From positions 1 through 9,678 of the forward strand of contig JAISKE010000026.1 of assembly GCA_031261045.1 (NCBI GenBank): a DNA stretch of 9,678 nt, written 5' to 3'. The notes beneath the pieces are model-generated. The model was not told the origin of the DNA, made no database searches, and saw nothing but the letters and a program-made list of their open reading frames with translations. This stretch comes from Mycoplasmataceae bacterium (GTDB lineage: Bacteria; Bacillota_I; Bacilli_A; Mycoplasmatales; Mycoplasmoidaceae). Shown in pieces: positions 7,966 to 9,678 of the stretch (its first letter is position 1; each line of letters starts with the position of its first letter). Both the position numbers and the translations under genes were made by a program.

Positions 7966-8902
7966 AAGAGCAAAAATTCAATTCGTTAGTTTTGGCTCAT
8001 CCGTTAGAACTTTATCAAAGATAAATAAGTTTAATGAATATTATCAGACGCATACTTTGGACGATGCTCGGCGTAAATTTCGGATTACAAAGAAGACGGC
8101 AGTTTATTATTTGCGACAATTAGCAATAGATAAATCAAAAAATAAAATTAAGGGCGACACATCGCGCCTATTCACGCCCCAACAAAAAATTGAGGTATTG
8201 AATTTTTATCATTCGTTCGGACTGATTCACACATTAACCAAGTTTAAAATTCAGAAAGGAATTATGCTTCGCTGAATAAATCTCCGACGAAACGGTTTTC
8301 TTAATTGAGAGCCAGACAAAAAAATTATTCAGCAACTACAAAAACCATATTGAAGAAAGTTAAGAACGCAGCCGTCTTTTCGTTTAGAAAGAAATGATTT
8401 ACTAAAAGTAATATCGATTGATGAAAAAATTTATGGCGAAATAAATATTTGGACAAATATTTTAATGCGATACCGTGCCGTAAAAGAATTGTCGCACAAT
8501 GTTCCGGTTGCAATCAATATTTTATGTGCAATCGCAAAAGTAAGCGTGCGAGGATATTACCATTGGATTAGGAGGCACTCGCCAAATAAAAATCGTTGAG
8601 ATGATAACCTCGCACAAAAAATAAAATGGGTAAGGACTCATAACCCGGATTATCTTGGCTGTCGTCGCGTCGCGATTAAATTATTTAATAAATATAAAAT
8701 TAAAATTGGAAGAACACAACTCGGTCGGTATCTTAATGATATGCGTTTAACAACGCGACCGCGATACATTAGAAATTTTACATCGTCAAGCATTAGAAAA
8801 AAAGATTTATTACCAACAATAAAAAACCATTTACTAAAAAATAAAAAACCTTATTTTAAAACGATACTATACGATTTTTATTATAGAATGTATTTTTTAT
8901 AA
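7946..8902 (+). pseudogene. IS3-family transposase (IS150-like), truncated in the catalytic core
   Basis: A 318-codon frame with four TGA-encoded Trp, ending at TAA 8900-8902. The ATG at 7946 has GAGG (7936-7939) 6 nt upstream. Two helix-turn-helix units (residues about 29-59 and 77-111) resemble the duplicated HTH of IS150-type orfA. A linker leads to the HTH_21 region that begins orfB: VSVRGYYHWIRR (W207), then THNPDYLGCRRVAIKLF and GRTQLGRYLNDMRLT. The DDE domain should then begin. KNKKPYFKTILYDFYY aligns with the family's stretch before W-x-TDITYI, with D310 as the first catalytic Asp. The protein ends eight residues later, so the second Asp and the Glu are missing and it cannot catalyse transposition. 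The frame looks like an orfA-orfB fusion and stays open up to the break, so the truncation seems recent. Confidence 0.75.
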
Positions 8903-8919
8903 AACTTTCTAAAAGTTTT
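8901..8919 (+). repeat. AT-rich hairpin at the transposase stop codon
   Basis: AAAACTTT (8901-8908) and AAAGTTTT (8912-8919) are perfect 8-bp arms with a 3-nt loop. The first arm overlaps the TAA stop of the truncated transposase. It may mark the edge of the MobV-bearing element or form part of its transfer origin. No T run follows that would make it a terminator. Confidence 0.5.
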
Positions 8920-8925
8920 CACTCG

Positions 8926-8959
8926 CACTTGCAAAGTAAGTGTCAGAGTGCTGACACTT
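8926..8959 (+). other. Candidate origin of transfer (oriT) of MobV type
   Basis: CACTT (8926-8930) is complementary to AAGTG (8938-8942). The latter also begins a second, perfect stem: AAGTGTCAG (8938-8946) with CTGACACTT (8951-8959) around the loop AGTG. The MobV origins of pMV158 and pT181 have this plan: overlapping inverted repeats sharing an arm, directly upstream of the relaxase gene, with nicking in TAGTGTG/TTA. Here the corresponding bases would be CAGAGTG/CTG, predicting a nick between 8950 and 8951. The likeness is from memory of those plasmids, and cleavage is not shown by sequence. Confidence 0.55.
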
Positions 8960-8984
8960 CTACAAGTGTCGGCGCTTTTTATTT
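8947..8984 (+). terminator. Intrinsic terminator before the relaxase gene
   Basis: A 13-position stem (8947-8959 with 8964-8976, two G/T pairs) and a CTAC loop are followed by TTTTTATTTT. This is the strongest terminator-like hairpin in the window. It shares its left arm (8951-8959) with the candidate oriT hairpin, so only one of the two can form at a time. It would stop reading from the transposase side before the mob promoter. Confidence 0.65.
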
Positions 8985-9014
8985 TACACGAGATTATTCC
9001 AATAGCACTCTTCT

Positions 9015-9020
9015 TATACT
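9015..9020 (+). promoter_or_regulatory. mob gene -10 box, leaderless start
   Basis: TATACT ends 6 nt before the ATG at 9027, so the expected first base of the transcript is the start codon. There is no Shine-Dalgarno. AGCACTCT (9004-9011), just upstream, is the exact reverse complement of AGAGTGCT (8945-8952) in the candidate oriT. Confidence 0.5.
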
Positions 9021-9026
9021 ATTGAT

Positions 9027-9678
9027 ATGAATCCCATTAGTGAGAACCTGGATATTGAACCGATGAATAATATTGAAGCAATCGCCAAACGATTAAATCA
9101 TATTTATCGTATTCCGACCACTTACAAGAACAAAGGCATCGACAAAACAAGAAATAAATTAAACAATTATCATTGCGCCGATAAATCAAACAAGATTAAC
9201 GAGATAAAAAAACTAATTGAGCAATCCGAACAAGCCACCAAAAAAATATCGAAGCATCGCCTGCAAAATAAAACTTGTCGGCTCATTTCTCTGACCGCTT
9301 CATTCTGCAACCCGCAAGCAACCAACCCCACAATCGCACAAACGTGATATGACGAACAAATGAAACAAATCCGAGCACTTCTCTGCCCTTCGTGAAAAAT
9401 CGTGGCAGAGGTGGTGCATAACGACGAGGTCGACGGAAATAATTTCCATTACCACTTGCTAATTTTACCAGTCGATGATAACTTTTCATTTAATTGGTCG
9501 CAATTCACGAAGAAATATCGAATCGACCACAAAGTTAATAATTATTTTCAAGATTTCAAAAATAAAATGCTGCAATGCGTTCAACAATTTGCCGCTAAAT
9601 ATAATATTGCTATGAAACGCGATGACGAAAAAAATCACGTCATCGTAAAAAATATTGAAACGCTTAAAAGCATTACGA
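9027..9678 (+). CDS. MobV-family (Mob/Pre) relaxase, N-terminal part
   Basis: The first 217 residues of a protein running past the window, with two TGA codons (9345, 9393) read as Trp. MobV relaxases nick plasmid oriT through an active-site histidine and hold a metal with HxDE and HxH. Here NHIYR-x6-NKGIDKTRNKL aligns without gaps to the pMV158 MobM region HNER-x6-NKDIN, making H25 the likely nucleophile (H22 in MobM). WKIVAEVVHNDEVDGNNFHYHLLILPV gives H131, D133, E134, H141 and H143. The second part matches the TPHMH motif, but with three extra residues between Glu and the first His. The N-terminus also lacks the usual MARM-like start and is about 3 residues longer. The family call is from motifs, not overall identity. 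A candidate oriT lies 68 nt upstream, as expected. The protein should mobilise the element with conjugation machinery from elsewhere. Confidence 0.72.

Larger units (their letters stand above)
7663..8902 (+). mobile_element. IS3-family insertion sequence remnant
   Basis: This stretch covers the two overlapping transposase frames. The element is incomplete: most of the DDE catalytic core and the right terminal repeat are absent before the MobV-associated repeats begin. The left end lies somewhere in 7523-7662. The limits given are those of the coding part. Confidence 0.65.

Noticed and set aside
8945..9011. CIRCE heat-shock operator (HrcA site)
   Set aside because: GAGTGCT and AGCACTC are present but in the opposite order and about 50 nt apart, not the 9-nt-spaced CIRCE arrangement; no chaperone gene follows.
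9283..9489. Minus-strand frame opposite the relaxase
   Set aside because: It lies antisense to the conserved mob motifs and has no promoter or ribosome binding site.
1..9678. CRISPR array or tRNA gene
   Set aside because: I saw no regularly spaced direct repeats and no cloverleaf with a TTCGANNC arm in the intergenic gaps.

Overview
The window comes from a mollicute (a Mycoplasma- or Spiroplasma-like bacterium) that reads UGA as tryptophan. It is AT-rich. Most long reading frames stay open only if TGA is decoded, and many of those TGAs fall where the family has Trp (for example in TopA and the Fe-dependent dehydrogenase). No species can be named from the sequence alone.

Layout. Positions 1-540 (minus) hold the 5' three quarters of purC. 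It lies downstream of an iron-dependent alcohol dehydrogenase gene (574-1734, minus) in the same direction. Divergent from the dehydrogenase is a 533-residue membrane-anchored surface protein with BspA-like leucine-rich repeats (1804-3405, plus). Its gene carries a C8 tract early in the coding region. Then come topA and trxA (3593-6100, plus), probably one transcript, closed by a symmetrical bidirectional terminator. Converging on it is a 24-codon gene for a Lys-rich peptide with four alternating cysteines (6117-6191, minus). Upstream of that is rnhC for RNase HIII (6240-7127, minus). Divergent from rnhC is a short DivIVA/GpsB-like gene (7184-7522, plus).

From about 7523 to the end the window is mobile DNA. 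It holds a small HTH reading frame (7663-7965) and an IS3-type transposase (7946-8902) that stops eight residues after the first expected catalytic Asp. A nested set of inverted repeats follows (8901-8980). A MobV-type plasmid relaxase gene begins at 9027 and runs off the right edge. The repeats resemble the MobV origin of transfer: a left arm, a shared middle arm, and a hairpin with an AGTG loop, directly upstream of the relaxase gene. The simplest reading is that a mobilizable element lies in or beside a broken IS3 copy, downstream of the gpsB-like gene.

How the parts work together. The left two thirds are chromosomal housekeeping genes (purine synthesis, redox, topology, RNA:DNA hybrid removal, cell division) plus one likely variable surface antigen. 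Several genes have -10 boxes so close to the start codon that their mRNAs should be leaderless or nearly so (rnhC, mob, topA, gpsB). The Cys-rich peptide, by contrast, has the best Shine-Dalgarno in the window.
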